A stretch of 44,092 nt of DNA. Origin: Prorocentrum cordatum. Its lineage: Eukaryota; Sar; Dinophyceae; Prorocentrales; Prorocentraceae. The stretch is taken from positions 464,173 to 508,264 of the forward strand of contig CAUYUJ010008047.1 of the NCBI GenBank assembly GCA_963575745.1, written 5' to 3'. A program made the translations under genes and the position numbers. The notes under the pieces were generated by a model. The model saw nothing but the letters and a program-made list of their open reading frames with translations. It made no database searches and was not told the DNA's origin. Below are positions 9,991 to 19,278 of the stretch, one piece after another. Every line of letters begins with the position of its first letter. Position 1 is the stretch's first letter.

Positions 9991-10595
9991 AGTCGACCCG
10001 AGAAAATATTGCGCCGCAGACTGGGCTGTTGGCCCCCGCACTACAACAACATCGGTCCCCACTTTATACGCCCTCGGCCAGGAATTCCTTGCCAGGTATC
10101 CAGGAATCGCGCTCTCGCGTAGGATTCCTTCGCTTTTGAACCAGACGCCGCGTTCTCGACACTCAGGAATCACGCTCTCGCTCTGGACTTTCTCCCGATG
10201 TACTTGGGAATCGCGCTATCGCTTGAAACTCCCTCGCGACTCATGCAGGACTGACGTTTCATCGACCCGCCCGCTCGACCTGGCCGTTTGGGCCCGCCCG
10301 CCCGTTCCGCCCGTCAGGGTCCGCCCGCCCGACCCGCCCGCCTGGTTCTGCCGCTTGTACTCCTGCCCTTCACCCCCCCTTGCAAGTCTGTCTCGTACTC
10401 CATCCTTTTCCCTCCCCATTGTCCCTATCCTCCTCCCTCCCTTCCCCTGTTTTAGGGGCTGCGCCAACTACACGTGGCAGGTAAGGAGGATGTACTCACA
10501 AGGGGGGTTATGATCGAAGACGAGAAGGGCGGGTTATCGAGGGTTCGGGATAGACACCTTGAATCACACGCGAGCAGTCAAGAACGAACACTCGT
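9975..10595 (-). repeat. Composite repeat, copy E (inverted)
   Basis: Reads as the reverse complement of copies A-D: tail (9975-10070, GTTGGCCCCCGCACTACAAC), subrepeats (10090-10260, GAATCGCGCTCTCGC), CCCGCCCGACCCGCCC tract (10270-10345), pyrimidine tract (10370-10445) and head (10446-10595, GTTTTAGGGGCTGCGCCAAC and GATCGAAGACGAGAAG). Copies D and E together form an imperfect palindrome of about 1.2 kb. Confidence 0.8.
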
Positions 10596-10744
10596 GAAAT
10601 CATCGGAGCGGCAATTCGGGAGCAAGGGACTCGCATTCGCAACGAAGCCCGCGCTCGAGCATGAACCTCGCTTTCAAAGAAGAAAAAACAAACGCTCGAT
10701 CGAGAACGCTCCGTGAATATTCCGTCGGTCCTTGATACAGATTC

Positions 10745-10965
10745 TCAAGAAGTGAGCATCCAAGAGCACAGCCACAAAAAGCATTCGTCCTCGATCCTCG
10801 GGCATCCCTGACAAGGACGATCCTGCAGCTGCTGGATCTGACTCTCCAGCGCCGCGTTACGCTCCACCAGCATGCTGCCGGCCTGGGCGGCCTGGGTGGT
10901 CCTCTCGCGTTCGGCGCGGAGCTCCGCCATGACCTCCTGGCAGTTTGCGGCTTGTTCGCCAAGGC
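10745..10965 (-). CDS. Possible exon encoding a coiled coil
   Basis: The minus-strand frame reads MAELRAERERTTQAAQ, then an NAALESQIQQLQ segment, and ends in a stop at 10745. The segment has hydrophobic heptad spacing typical of a short coiled coil and is not low-complexity. The frame stays open upstream of the Met (SLCCLGEQAANCQEV). A strong polypyrimidine tract lies just upstream on the minus strand (10970-11040), as expected before a 3' splice site. No family is recognised. It could equally be a chance open frame, since only about 60-70 codons are available. Confidence 0.3.
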
Positions 10966-10969
10966 AGCA

Positions 10970-11045
10970 CAGGGAAAGGATGGGGAGGGGAAGGAAGGCG
11001 GGAGGGGGAGGGAGAGGAGAGGAGGAGGAGGAGGCGCGGAAGCAA
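10970..11045. repeat. GGGA/GGA purine tract
   Basis: Purine-rich on the plus strand, so pyrimidine-rich upstream of the possible minus-strand exon at 10745-10965. Confidence 0.75.
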
Positions 11046-11248
11046 TATATCTATAGATATTACGTTTCCTGATGCCTCGAAGGTTTCTGTCTGTCTCTCG
11101 GGGGAACTTCACAACTGAACCGCAAAACTTGACAACCATCATCTCCCTTCCCCTTCCGTCCCGCTCACCCCTTCCCCTCCGTCACTCCCCTCTCATGAGG
11201 CTGACTGGCATTCCTACTGATGTCCATAACAAGTTCGCGACCCCAACG

Positions 11249-11605
11249 CTATTGAAACAAGGCGCGCTGACCGGCCGTGCCGTATTCAGAACGACATGAG
11301 AGGATAGCCTTGCTCAAAATAGAGCAACGTGCATACGTAGCAAACTGAGCATCAAACTTGAGCTCCACCTCTCCAACATCACTTGAAAACTCCTTGCGCT
11401 GCCCATATTGATGGAGGCACTGCGTGATCCGGTCGGCCTCAGGAAACGAGCAGCTCCCATGACGATCGGCACGAGCAGTCAAGGTGTAACAAGTGGTGAT
11501 GATTTGTCGTGCAGGTACCAAGGGAGCAATGGGATCTACCGAGCCCGAGTAGGACCCTTCCAAAACTGAGACATCACCCCAAGTGACGGCCCGGCACTCT
11601 CCCGA
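11249..11605 (-). CDS. Possible terminal exon, unknown protein
   Basis: The minus-strand frame runs from near 11605 (HSGECRAVTWGDVSVLEG) to a TAG at 11249-11251. It is open for about 118 codons and has a balanced amino-acid mix, unlike the repeat-driven frames nearby. Segments include DPIAPLVPARQIITTCYTLT and SSDVGEVELKFDAQFATYA. No Met is needed if it is an internal or terminal exon; the first in-frame Met is uncertain. No domain is recognised. The lack of low complexity is the only positive evidence. Confidence 0.35.
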   Translation of the reverse strand, partial: SGECRAVTWGDVSVLEGSYSGSVDPIAPLVPARQIITTCYTLTARADRHGSCSFPEADRITQCLHQYGQRKEFSSDVGEVELKFDAQFATYARCSILSKAILSCRSEYGTAGQRALFQ

Positions 11606-12485
11606 ATGGCTTCATGCAACGTGACTCCTCAAACTATTGCGTGTGGCTCCTGTGAGGATGGATCTGACATATAGAATTGGATGCCTGCCATCGGCAGGCC
11701 CATCCAACGCTTGGCCGACCCCGTCCCACCCGCAACGCAGAACACCCCATCATCACTTGCTGTCTGCTATGCGCATAGCCAGACGCGCTTCTGTCTAGCG
11801 GCATACCCGACTCGCGTGAGACACGTTCAGAACTGCGAAGGTGCGTGTGAGGAACAAGTGTGCCTGTCTGATGACCTCCTGGGGCCGGCCTGGACAGCAC
11901 GCGTGAGATCCCTTCCCCGCCACCCAAGTCAACACCCCTCCCTTCATCACTTTCTGTCTGGTACCTGCCATTCAGGCCAGGCACAACATTAGAGCGCGAC
12001 CAGGCGTCTCTGAACCCGAAAGATCACCAATGCCACTGATGGGGCCAAGACCGCGCCGTCCATCCATCCAAGGAGCTGAACGTGCACTGCTCAGCTGCCA
12101 GCGGTAGGGCTCCGCTGCTGGCGGAAAAGTGTGATATTATGTGTTGACGGGCGCACTGGGCTCGATTACAATCCTGGCCTCGTTGCGCGGCGGTGAACTG
12201 ACGTCGCACCCTGCTGACTCGACTGGCGTAATCCCTGCACGCTGATGCCACGCATGGCTCGGGCCCCATGCCGGGCTGACTAGCGGAGAGGGTCCTCATC
12301 GTGTTGGTCCACCATCTTCCCCCACTTGAGGAGCCGAGCATCTCTACATATTCACCTACTTCCTCCGCCCCCCCCCCCTCCTCCTGGCCTGTTTCACTTC
12401 CCCCCTCCCGTCCCGCTCTCCTCCTCCCCCGCTTCCCCGTTCCCTCCTTCATCGTCCTCCCAGCACCCCTCCCTCGGCTTCAAAA
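11606..12485. other. Unique sequence, no gene recognised
   Basis: Mixed-composition DNA with open minus-strand frames at about 11634-11984 and 12024-12452, plus a CCTCC-rich stretch at 12360-12470. The frames show no motif. They could be diverged exons of the same locus as 11249-11605, but nothing in the sequence proves it. Confidence 0.3.
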
Positions 12486-12640
12486 GGGCCTTTGGGGGGT
12501 GGGGGGAGGGATGAGGGGTGGGGGGCCAACAAAAATATACACCACCACCACCTCCCCCCCCCTTCCCTCTCGCTGGACAGAGGAGGAGAGGAGGAATCGA
12601 CGTGGTGGTGGTGTATATTATTTGGGCCCCCAAAGGGGGG
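12486..12640. repeat. Imperfect fold-back with ~30 bp arms
   Basis: Left arm about 12520-12551 and right arm about 12602-12631 are near reverse complements sharing a perfect 18 bp core (AATATACACCACCACCAC). CCTTTGGGGG near 12489 is repeated as its complement near 12629, so alternative pairings exist. The loop of about 50 bp is C-rich then purine-rich. Confidence 0.75.
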
Positions 12641-12855
12641 AGGCGAGAAGGCCAGCCTCGCCCCCCCCTCCCCAACGATCTCCTCGACGGTGCCGTAGAA
12701 GCTCCTGGCGACCATTGGGCCGTGTGCCGTGTGCCTGCTCCTCAGCGCCGGCTTCTGCACCTCCGCGACCGCGGCGCGGCCTCCGAGGTCGGCATCCGCA
12801 ACCTCTGCCGCCACAAGGCAGGAAACCATGGGATGGCGGCGCAGGGCAGGATCAG
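12641..12855. other. Unique GC-rich segment
   Basis: A minus-strand frame here reads HTAHGPMVARSFYGTVEEIV, which has ordinary composition, but it runs into the fold-back and has no recognisable domain. Not called as a gene. Confidence 0.25.
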
Positions 12856-12859
12856 TGGG

Positions 12860-13080
12860 CATCGGACCGTTGAATCAGATCGACTCGAAAAGTGTGCATC
12901 GGACCGTACTGCGTCGGCACGGGATCGAATCGAATCGGAACGGCTGCGCCAGGATGCGCAACAGTGCCAGGCAAAAATCGGACCGCATCGGGTCATCAGA
13001 ATATCGAGATATCGAAATCGAATCGGATCGGTCCGGCCAGAATCGACATCGAACCGGATCGATCTGGTCCAAACGGACCC
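12860..13080. repeat. GAATCGGATCGG-rich degenerate repeat
   Basis: Dense ATCGAATCG, ATCGGATCGG and ATCGAGATATCG words on a ~5-10 bp rhythm. The composition resembles the first module of the composite elements at 36366-36590 and 42106-42326, but alignment by eye is weaker. Confidence 0.55.
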
Positions 13081-14335
13081 TGCGAGGGGCAGGGAGGGGA
13101 GGGTGGAACACGAGAGACAGGGACGATGGCGATGAGGAGGAACCCCCACGCATGCCGAATTCACTCCATCGGCGCAACCGATTCTTTCTTGATGCGTGCG
13201 GGCCACAACGGGGACGCAAACGACCATGGCACAGACGCCTCAGGTTACGATGTTGGACGTGAAGAACAAGTACCTTTAGACACACAAGATGCTCCTCGTG
13301 TCCGAGTCTTGAACCGGAACGTCGCATTAGAATTGGGTGTGGTCGTATGGGTTCACACATCGTCCCTCTCTCGGATGTGCGCTTGCGCGCTTGAGCGTGC
13401 CTGCGAACTGGCGTGCATCTGTGGCATGGGAAGCCAACCAAACAACTACCTTGGCCAAGAGACCTGGAGATGTTGTCTGCGTTTGTGCGCCGGGGTTGGC
13501 GTGTTGGTGCGGGCGTGATATCCGCCCCAACGCCTTCTAGATTGCTGTGGTCCCCCAACGGGATCATACCAGCCCTCTGGGCGTAGGTGACTCGGAGGGT
13601 CACATCCCCTTCTTCACCAAAACCCCGTTCTTCTTTCGGGATGTGTTTTTCCTCCAAGTCCAATTACCCTCTAGTCCAAATACCCTCTCTCATGGGCCTG
13701 GAGCGGGCCATCCGCGCAGGGGTTGGATGGTCTCTTCGCTCTCACCGTAATCACGGCATGTCCCTGAATACTCCAGGATGGCCTCCAAGATGGCGCAGTG
13801 TTGGCAAACTTGTGCCAACATGACGCCCACTATGCCTCCAGGATGCCATGATATGCCTCCAAGGCGGCTCCAGCGTGCTTCGAAGTCACCCAAGGATGCC
13901 TCCAAGAAGCCAAACTCATGTCATCACTTCTACGTTTGCAATTTTCCCCCAGTGCTAGTGACCCGATGATCAAGTCCGCCGTGCCCTCCAGGGGCCTCTG
14001 CGCCCAACGCGATGCCGATCCGCCACCGCCACTTCGGACAAACGCAATGTGTGCGCAACCCTGACGGCTGCCAGCCGTTTACATAAAGCACACGATCGCT
14101 CCGGACTCATGGTGGTGGGAGGAGGAGAGAGGACGGGGAGGAAGGAAGAAGTGAAGTTCAAACGACGAGCTCACCCCGGGCGCCCCGAGTAACCTTCAGA
14201 GAGCGGCAAAACGAAACGAAAATGTCACGAGTTACGCCCCTCCATACGGCAACCAACCAACATGGTGGCTGTCATGGGACTCGGTGCACAGTGGTTCACG
14301 GCAGGATAAGACGGTACACCGCCAGAAGAAGGAGG
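13081..14335. other. Mostly unique sequence, no gene recognised
   Basis: 13780-13920 carries several CCTCCAAGATGGC/CCTCCAGGATGCC words of the GGCC/AAGA periodic class. Elsewhere the sequence is mixed, with short frames on both strands. A minus-strand frame at 12875-13663 overlaps the GAATCGG repeat and has no domain. Confidence 0.35.
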
Positions 14336-14339
14336 CGAG

Positions 14340-14645
14340 CTAGAGCAAGGGATTAACAGAGAAATCAACAACGCCATAAAAGAAATGTGCAGCAGACCTG
14401 ACCCGCGCTAGCGGCACAAATTCGAATAGATAGTGGCATGGCTGGGCGAATAACGCACACTTGTGTGTAGACTGAAGCTGAGAATCGACCATACGAGAGG
14501 CGGGTAGAGCCCACCCATCGGTGGTGAGAGCGCAAAGCGTCGCGCGATCAAGGGAGGCGGACGGGCAAGCCCAGGACAAAACCTGACGTTGGCCAACAGC
14601 AGCCTTCAAGCACGCCACACGGCGCTGGCAAGCGGCAAGCATCCC
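14340..14645 (-). CDS. Possible exon, unknown protein
   Basis: The minus-strand frame from about 14645 to the stop at 14340 includes LDRATLCALTTDGWALPASR and CHYLFEFVPLARVRSAAHFF, with ordinary composition. A pyrimidine tract (14660-14715 on the minus strand) followed by a CAG lies just upstream, consistent with a 3' splice site. No family is recognised. The call rests on composition and the splice-like context only. Confidence 0.25.
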   Translation of the reverse strand, partial: GMLAACQRRVACLKAAVGQRQVLSWACPSASLDRATLCALTTDGWALPASRMVDSQLQSTHKCALFAQPCHYLFEFVPLARVRSAAHFFYGVVDFSVNPLL

Positions 14646-15285
14646 AGCACCACCAATTAAGAAGAGCGAGGGGGCGGAGGGAGGAGGGAGGACCACGGGA
14701 AGAGAGGAGGAGGGTGTGCTACTGCGCGCTCGCACCGAGCGACACCATGAGGGCCCTGAGTGGACTCGCCGTCCAGCCGGCCGGCACTGCCAACGTGACA
14801 TCATGCTGCCCTTGGGAACGGAGGAGGAGGAGCAGTCACGCAAGCGGCATGTGGGAGCGCTGTCCTGCGATGGCACGCGCAGGAGCTGGCGGACAACTCC
14901 TGCACCCCACCACACACTGTTTTTGATCTGCGGGGCGAGAGCGAACCTCTTCCGCTAAAAGCTAAGCGGGACGCGCACAGCTTTAATTAACAGAGAAAGG
15001 GCGAAAGAAGGCGGGGCCTCACGCGGCCAGGAGAGGGCGAAGCCCGGGGATCAGGCGGTGCCGAAGATGACCCCCCACCACACACAGAACTCACAACCAA
15101 CTGTGACGGAGTCGGTGCGCGCAAAGGACAAACACACCACCCAAAATGGCCCCTCGGCCGCTCAGGGTCGACCAGCACAGAGACGTCCGCCGCGAGGCGC
15201 GAGCAGCACGCGGCGCGACGCGAGGCGTGAGCAGCACTTCTACGTGTCCAATGATGTTGAGCGTCTCGCCCTTTCGCTTCTGGTG
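14646..15285. other. Mixed sequence, no gene recognised
   Basis: Includes a GGAGGGAGGA tract at about 14675-14712 and a short direct repeat GAGCAGCAC near 15207 and 15231. Nothing else is supported. Confidence 0.35.
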
Positions 15286-15500
15286 GACTTCTGAGGCCCC
15301 AGGACGGCCGCAAGATCGCCCAAGAGGGCCCCAAGAGAGGTCCAGAAGATCCTCGAATACCTGAGTTGGACCCCCCCCGCCCCTAGTTTGACCGACTGCT
15401 TCTCCGATGGCCCCAAGAGGGCCAGAAAGCCCCCTCTCAAGACTCCCAGAAGGGTCCCCAAATCGCTCCGAGATGGCCCCAGAAAGCGAAGGCCTTCATG
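15286..15500. repeat. GGCC/AAGA periodic repeat
   Basis: Repeated CCCCAAGAGGGCC, CCCCAAGAGAGG and GATGGCCCC words at roughly 10-17 bp spacing, interrupted by a CCCCCCCGCCCC run at about 15371. Confidence 0.65.
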
Positions 15501-15785
15501 GTTGACCACTGCTCTTGTCCCACTTCTCTCTGCCGTCACGAGCAAGCCAGGAGTCGACAATCTCTGGAGCAGGGGGGGACGCTTGAAAACAGATGTCTTG
15601 CATCGCTTGTGCAGGTAGGAGCGTGCGTCAGTCCAAGAGTGTGGGGAGTTGTTGGGGGCGCAAGCAGCCAAAACCTGAAAGGTGAGAGGGAGGGAGGGAG
15701 GAAAGGAGGCAGGGAGGAAGAGGGTAGGAGGAGGGAGAGGATGCGGAGGAAGAGGTGAAGGAGACGGAGAAGGGACAAGGACGAC
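15501..15785. other. Unique sequence then GGGA purine tract
   Basis: Mixed DNA to about 15680, then a GGGAGG/GGAGGA purine tract (15685-15780) that abuts the dispersed element at 15786. Confidence 0.5.
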
Positions 15786-16030
15786 AAATCCGCCGACCCT
15801 GTCGGCGTGAGCGGGATTTTCTCTCACTCGAAGCTCTCAGATCCCCGCGGCCACCCTGGGGCCCTGTCCTCAGAGGCTCTCCCCCCCCTTCCCCTGCTGC
15901 CACCTGAAGCTCTCCAAGCTTGCCAACCCGAGGCGCACATCGACCCAGGTCGTCATCGAGTCGAAGGGGCGCCCATTCCCTTTGATCCCTTCGCCGCCGG
16001 GAGGGAGGGTCCCGGGGCAGGTCCATGGAG
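15786..16030 (+). repeat. Dispersed ~250 bp repeat, copy 1
   Basis: Begins AAATCCGCCGACC with a small hairpin (CGCCGAC, loop CCT, GTCGGCG) and ends with CCCATTCCCTTTGATCCCTT and GGGTCCCGGG (about 15970-16020). The same start and end words, in the same order and at similar spacing, occur at 29083-29345. In both cases a purine/pyrimidine microsatellite lies immediately upstream. Confidence 0.65.
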
Positions 16031-16528
16031 TAACTTGGGCGATCTCAGGGCTAATTTGGCCATCTTGGGGCCGCCCAGGCCCGCTATGGTTCCCCCTTGG
16101 GACATACCTCGGATAGCTTTGGCGAAATCTGGGGCCCCTCGGGCCGCGCTCAAACCCTTAGGGCAGGCCGGAGAAGCACAGATCAACAGAATCCCATGTT
16201 CTTGCTGCGAGATCTTCGCACTCTCGCCGCACCAGAGCAGAACCGAACCACGGAGACGTTGAGCTGCTCCGACGAGACCGAATCCTCAGCGCTGCCCGCA
16301 TCGCCTGTTTTGCGACGCGAAGCCTCAAGGGGCTAGGTACGGGTCGCCCATGTTTCAACCAGCTACCCCCCCCTCCTCCTCCTCACGGGTCCGACGAATA
16401 TGGGGATATGAAAACGGTTTCACGTGGCTGGTTTTCCTGGCGCCTCCCGGCGGCGGGGTCAAAACCAGATGCACGCAGCACACAACAAATCTCGTAGCCT
16501 CCCTTTCTGTAACTCCCTTTCCGTTGGC
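16031..16528. other. Unique sequence, no gene recognised
   Basis: Mixed GC-rich DNA with a CCCCCCCTCCTCCTCC run near 16366. No domain or repeat family is recognised. Confidence 0.35.
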
Positions 16529-16727
16529 ACGGTCGAAGTGGCCACAAAAAAAATGGGCACGATGTCCAACAACAAATGGTGCCAAACACCAACAGCGTCC
16601 ACCTGTGGGCAGAAATCTTCTTGCCTCAAGATCACGTCCGCAACGACACCGACAGCTAGCCCTGCACAACATGAGCAAGATACGTTGCCGCTCTTCGTCC
16701 CCTATATGTCCGTGCCCCTTTCGATCG
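16529..16727 (+). mobile_element. Diverged TIR element, relative of 42827-43011
   Basis: AATGGGCACGATGTCCAACA near 16550 matches the left terminus of the element at 42827. The internal word order (CCAAACACCAACAG, GGGCAGAAATCTTCTTGCCT) and TCCGTGCCCCTTTCG at about 16708 match its body and right end. The right inverted repeat is much decayed. No coding capacity. Confidence 0.55.
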
Positions 16728-16737
16728 CATCGATACT

Positions 16738-16820
16738 CTTCCTCCACCTCCTCCTCCTCCTCCTCCTCCTCCTCCTCCTCCTATATAGATATATAGAGAG
16801 AGATAGAGAGAGAAGGAAGA
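16738..16820. repeat. CTC then ATAGAGAG microsatellites
   Basis: CTCCTC array (about 16738-16781) passes into TATATAGATATATAGAGAGAG and GAGAGAAGG. Confidence 0.85.
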
Positions 16821-16838
16821 CAAGGCATAAACATAAAA

Positions 16839-17009
16839 CATAAACGTTCGACGGTCCGCGCGGATTTCTTGGATCTGCGCTGGGCCGCCCCTCCCCGGCG
16901 CGTGGAGCCCCCTCCCTGGCGCGGGAGCGCGCCCGAGGCGGCGCTGGAGGCGCCGCCAAGGTGGCCCCGCGCTGACCCCAAAATCCCCGCGGACCGTCGA
17001 AAGTATATG
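16839..17009. mobile_element. Short element with ~29 bp terminal inverted repeats
   Basis: Left terminus 16839-16867 and right terminus 16981-17009 are inverted copies with three mismatches. The inner 21 bp (16847-16867 and 16981-17001) differ at one position and include TTCGACGGTCCGCG. The 113 bp interior is GC-rich and has no coding capacity. No target-site duplication is obvious. The left end also matches terminus-like sequence at 36745-36795 and 42455-42500 (GATCCAAGAA, GCGGA, TTTATG), so it may be two ends of a larger family joined head to head rather than a MITE. Confidence 0.7.
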
Positions 17010-17044
17010 ATTATGCCGATTGTTTCTCTTCAATCCTCATAATT

Positions 17045-17158
17045 ACTCCTCCGCCTCTTCCGCCTCCTCCCGCCTCCTACTCCTCCTCCTCCTCCTCCTC
17101 CTCCTCCTCCTCCTCCTCCTCCTCCTCCTCCTCCTCCTCCTCCTCCTCCTCCTCCGCG
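17045..17158. repeat. CTC microsatellite
   Basis: Nearly pure CTCCTC over about 80 bp (17072-17153). Confidence 0.9.
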
Positions 17159-17700
17159 GCCAGCTCGCTGGCTTTCTGCTCCCCTCCCCCCGCGGCTCGT
17201 AGGCAGCCTCGGCGTCCGCGGCGTCGTCCGCCGACGTTGGGGTCCTGGTGTCCTGGCGGGGGGCTGCCCTCCCCGTGTTCTGGGGGGAGGGGGCACCCGT
17301 CGTCCGGGGGGCCCCCATCGTGCACCATCACATCTGCTTCTTACGGTGACGCGCCTGGCGGGAAGTGAGATGAGGCAGGCCTTGCCAGAAGGCGGCGGGC
17401 TCCGCATCTCAGACCCCCCCGCCTTCTGAGAAGGCGCCTCTGTCCCCCGAAAAGGCTTTGATCATTCCTACGAAAGGCTGGAAGCCTTCCAAGCCTTCCA
17501 AGAAGGCCCGCTCTTTCTGCCTTCCCCCCTGGGTTCGCGACCGATTATCGTCCACCATCACATCTTCTTCTTCCGACCTCTTTAGCGTTCGCCGCCGCCG
17601 CGCCAGATGAGGCTCCGCCGCCTGTTGCTTGCACGTGGCGGCGTGCAGGCTCACTGACACCACGGGCGGACTGGCGCCTAACAGCCTGCCCAAGAAAAGA
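17159..17700. other. Unique GC-rich sequence with short hairpin
   Basis: Contains the hairpin GCCTTCTGAGAAGGC (about 17421-17435) followed by repeated GCCTTCCAAG words. A similar hairpin, GCCTTCTCAGAAGGC, is at about 42674. CACCATCACATCT occurs at both about 17322 and 17552. No gene is recognised. Confidence 0.4.
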
Positions 17701-17842
17701 GAAGTCGTCGTCGTCGTCGTCGTCGTCGTCGCCCTCCTCCTCCTCGTCCTCCTCCTCCACCTCGTCCTCGCCCTCCTCCTCCTCCTCCTTCCCTTCCTCC
17801 TCCTCCTCCTCCTCCTCCCCCTCCTCCTCCTCTTCTCAAGCC
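17701..17842. repeat. GTC then TCC microsatellites
   Basis: GTCGTC array (17704-17731) followed by CTCCTC-type DNA to about 17840. It lies 120 bp upstream of the LINE first ORF. Confidence 0.9.
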
Positions 17843-17960
17843 ACCTAGGCTCAAGCTTGCTTGAGCTGACTCCTGTACCTGCGCGCGGTGCGTAAGGCAC
17901 ACCGAGGCCCCGCTCCCCAGATCGGGCCGTTCTCGGCTGACCAAAGCAGGAGTTCAAGCC

Positions 17961-19278
17961 ATGGTACGCTCGGCGTCGAGGTCAATTTCTCCCCGTCGTT
18001 GGTCTCGATGCGGGCAATACAAGAGGTGTGAGTGGAACGACATCCTTGGCAAATTAGACAACAAGTGCGTTCAGTGCGCCAATGAGGTGACCATCTACCA
18101 GTCCAAGGGCGTCAAGTTGGAGAGGTCTGCCTCGCGGGAGCGACGTGTACGCAGAGTGCATTTCAGCGACTACGTCGAGTCGCATCAGAAGCAGCAGGTG
18201 TCCGCGTGGCAGACTGAGGATACGGCTAGGCCGTGGGCACACCCTCATTCTGTTCGGGACCACCTCATGGAGGCGCTGAAGATGTCCCAGGACGAGGAGC
18301 GGCGGAAGCTTCTCAAGCAGAAGGTGGAGTCCTTGTCGGAGCTCGAGCAGGCGGCATCGCCCCCGCAGTCCGCGGCGGCGACGCTGACCGAGGCCGACCC
18401 GGCCTGGAGGGATGCCAATCACAAGCACGACCAAGCGGTTGCCAACGTGCAGAGGCTGCGCACTGCGCTGGCCACCGCAGAAGGCAAGGAGGCGACCGTG
18501 GCGGTCGTCCTGGCCAAAGCCGAGGTCGCACGGAAGGGCGCGGTGGAGTCGCTCGCCAGGGCGGAGGGGGTTGCAGCGGCGCCCGAGGCCCTCGGGGGCG
18601 AGAAGAAGCCAAACGAGCTCTTCGAGATCACCTGGGATGAGTCGATCTTCCAGGACGTCGAGGGGCTCGAGGTGGAGGAGTCCGAGAGGGACGAGCTGAA
18701 GACCATCCACGAACAGCTCATGTCCATGAAGACGGCATTCACGACCAAGCCGGGTGAGGTCAAGGGGTGGCTGGCCAAGGCAGGGAAGGTCCGCGAGGCC
18801 ATCACCTCGCGCATGGCCAAGAAGCGCAAGGGAGCCGACGGCGCCGCGCAGGGTGCCGCCCCCCGAGCCGAAGGCGCAGACTGCCGCGGGCGCCAGCCAG
18901 GGCGGGAGCGCTGAGGCCGCTGGCCAGGAGGCGGCGGAGGAGCGCTCGCGCGAGGAGCAGGCTGCCAAGGACGCCAAGGTGAAGATCGAGGCGGCGAGGC
19001 TGTCGGCGGCCAAGTTCGCGGCTGCCGAGGCTGCGGCTGCGGCTGCGGCGGGCGCCTCGGGCGCCAGTGCCGCCGCGGCGTCGGCTTGACATGTTGCGCC
19101 TGGCCGCGAACCCAGCACGCCGATGGTCGGCGGCCAGGCGCTAGTTTTGTCTCAGGAGAAGCTCGAGGACGTTCAGGACACCTTCAAGAGCCTCTCCATC
19201 TTTTACGCCAGCGTCACTACCTTAGGGGATCAGGTGTGGACGTATCTCACACAACACTGTGATCATCATGCTCTGTGA
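17961..19278 (+). pseudogene. LINE 1 first ORF (ORF1-like), frameshifted
   Basis: Starts at ATG 17961. Residues 17-39 hold a four-Cys arrangement (CGQYKRC then CVQC), followed by a basic SASRERRVRRVHF segment. An Ala/Glu/Lys-rich helical region of about residues 100-300 is likely coiled coil. The first frame stops at 18914, but the Ala/Glu-rich character continues in the +1 frame (EERSREEQAAKDAKVKIEAA) to a TGA at 19087. Downstream of that stop the same frame stays open to 19278 (LVLSQEKLEDVQDTF). The shift falls near a run of six C at 18859-18864, so one extra C would explain it. LINE ORF1 proteins usually bind RNA; that role is inferred from position. Confidence 0.6.

Noticed and set aside
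18313-19118. Minus-strand frames opposite the LINE first ORF
   Set aside because: They are antisense shadows of a GC-rich coding strand; the plus strand carries the Cys motif and helical pattern.
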